Source: Microvirga arvi (GTDB taxonomy: Bacteria; Pseudomonadota; Alphaproteobacteria; Rhizobiales; Beijerinckiaceae). Taken from it: a stretch of DNA of 64,000 nt. The translations under genes and the position numbers were made by a program. The stretch spans positions 1 to 64,000 of the forward strand of contig NZ_JAFEMD010000006.1 of NCBI RefSeq assembly GCF_016892765.1. Direction: 5' to 3'. The notes beneath the pieces were generated by a model. The model was not told the origin of the DNA, searched no databases, and saw only the letters and a list, made by a program, of their open reading frames with translations. Positions 63,581 to 64,000 of this stretch are shown here, piece after piece; within the stretch, counting starts at the first letter, position 1; each line of letters opens with the position of its first letter.

Positions 63581-64000
63581 GCCTCCGGCCCCTGTCTGGA
63601 CACGCACCGGAAGCCGATGTGGCTCGACGACGTGTCGACGGGCTGCGCATGCCGGGCGGCGGGGCGGTAGCGGCGGCAGTAGTTCGGCGCGCACAGATGC
63701 GAGCCTCCTTTCAGCACCTTGCGCGGGATTCGGATCTGCGGCTGGCGTGGGTCGTAGCTGTCGGCCTCGCGGCCACCGCGCGGGTTCTCGGGGATGCAGC
63801 AGGCCTTGGGCGCATCGGCCGGATGCTTGGGCGCGTACCAGTCCGAGGTCCACTCCCAGACGTTGCCGATCATGTCGTGCAGGCCGTAGCCGTTCGGCGG
63901 GAAAGCGGTGACGGGCGAGGTGCGATCAAATCCGTCCTCGCGCTTGTTCTGGAACGGGAAGGATCCCTGCCAGGTGTTGGCCATGTGCCGCCCGTCCGGC
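63577..64000 (-). CDS. Formylglycine-generating enzyme (sulfatase maturase), C-terminal part
   Basis: The frame is open to the window edge, so the N-terminus is outside. The C-terminal FGE signatures are clear: NGYGLHDMIGNVWEWTSDWY, VLKGGSHLCAPNYCRRYRPA and SSHIGFRCV. The two copper-binding cysteines (C-x4-C in LCAPNYC) are present, so the enzyme should be active. It oxidises the sulfatase Cys to formylglycine. Confidence 0.95.
   Translation of the reverse strand, partial: PDGRHMANTWQGSFPFQNKREDGFDRTSPVTAFPPNGYGLHDMIGNVWEWTSDWYAPKHPADAPKACCIPENPRGGREADSYDPRQPQIRIPRKVLKGGSHLCAPNYCRRYRPAARHAQPVDTSSSHIGFRCVSRQGPEA

Overview
The window comes from the chromosome of a GC-rich alphaproteobacterium, most likely a member of Hyphomicrobiales close to Methylobacteriaceae (Methylobacterium/Microvirga). 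That placement is inference. It rests on a GcrA cell-cycle regulator, a NepR-type anti-sigma protein, sigma-EcfG-type promoters (GGAAC-N16-CGTT), an HWE histidine kinase, a phoR-pstSCAB-phoU-phoB operon and a palindromic intergenic repeat of a kind familiar from this order. The left edge is the 5' end of a 16S rRNA gene on the minus strand, with its leader, boxA and promoter.

Layout. 1-480: rRNA promoter region and an FNR/FixK-type palindrome. 816-862: a 47-nt copy of the 3' half of tRNA-Gly(CCC); the intact tRNA lies at 20878-20952 in the same orientation, so about 20 kb is bracketed like an old tRNA-integrated island. Inside that interval: a UvrB-independent-type UvrA paralogue; a minus-strand chemosensory operon (double-tip soluble MCP, triple CheW, CheB, CheR, CheA, STAS protein, CheY, CheC) that runs into a LOV (blue-light) hybrid histidine kinase and then a NepR-like protein; cspA; a run of small conserved-looking proteins; and an L,D-transpeptidase-like protein with altered catalytic residues. 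21.0-28.7 kb: housekeeping genes (dCTP deaminase family, a CDP-alcohol phosphatidyltransferase, apaG, argE, an argD-argF-hslO operon with an attenuator-like leader, gcrA). 28.7-35.4 kb: phosphate-starvation operon phoR-pstSCAB-phoU-phoB with a clear Pho box before pstS. 35.5-47 kb: an MprF-like membrane protein, an HWE kinase, cobP, a BtuF-like protein, a transglycosylase-like protein, an MFS transporter, ggt, rfbD and metZ. 47-52.5 kb: small secreted Asp/Arg-rich proteins, a metZ-like gene remnant, a Tat-type TRAP transporter and two small stress-type proteins. 52.7-60.3 kb: two large RTX-type secreted proteins, one of them an AlgE-like alginate C5-epimerase module with its catalytic DPHE motif changed to NPHE. 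60.7-64 kb: a HAD-phosphatase remnant and a sulfatase operon with its own formylglycine-generating enzyme, running off the window.

How it fits together. The most coherent candidate for an undescribed system is the che/LOV/NepR-like block: a fully soluble chemosensory pathway genetically joined to a blue-light hybrid kinase and an anti-sigma-like protein. Two near-ideal sigma-EcfG promoters elsewhere in the window (before 47045 and 52110, each ending 33 nt upstream of the start codon) and an HWE kinase show that general-stress signalling is active in this genome, so light or chemosensory input into that response is a testable idea. All gene functions are assigned from motif recognition by eye; no database search was run.
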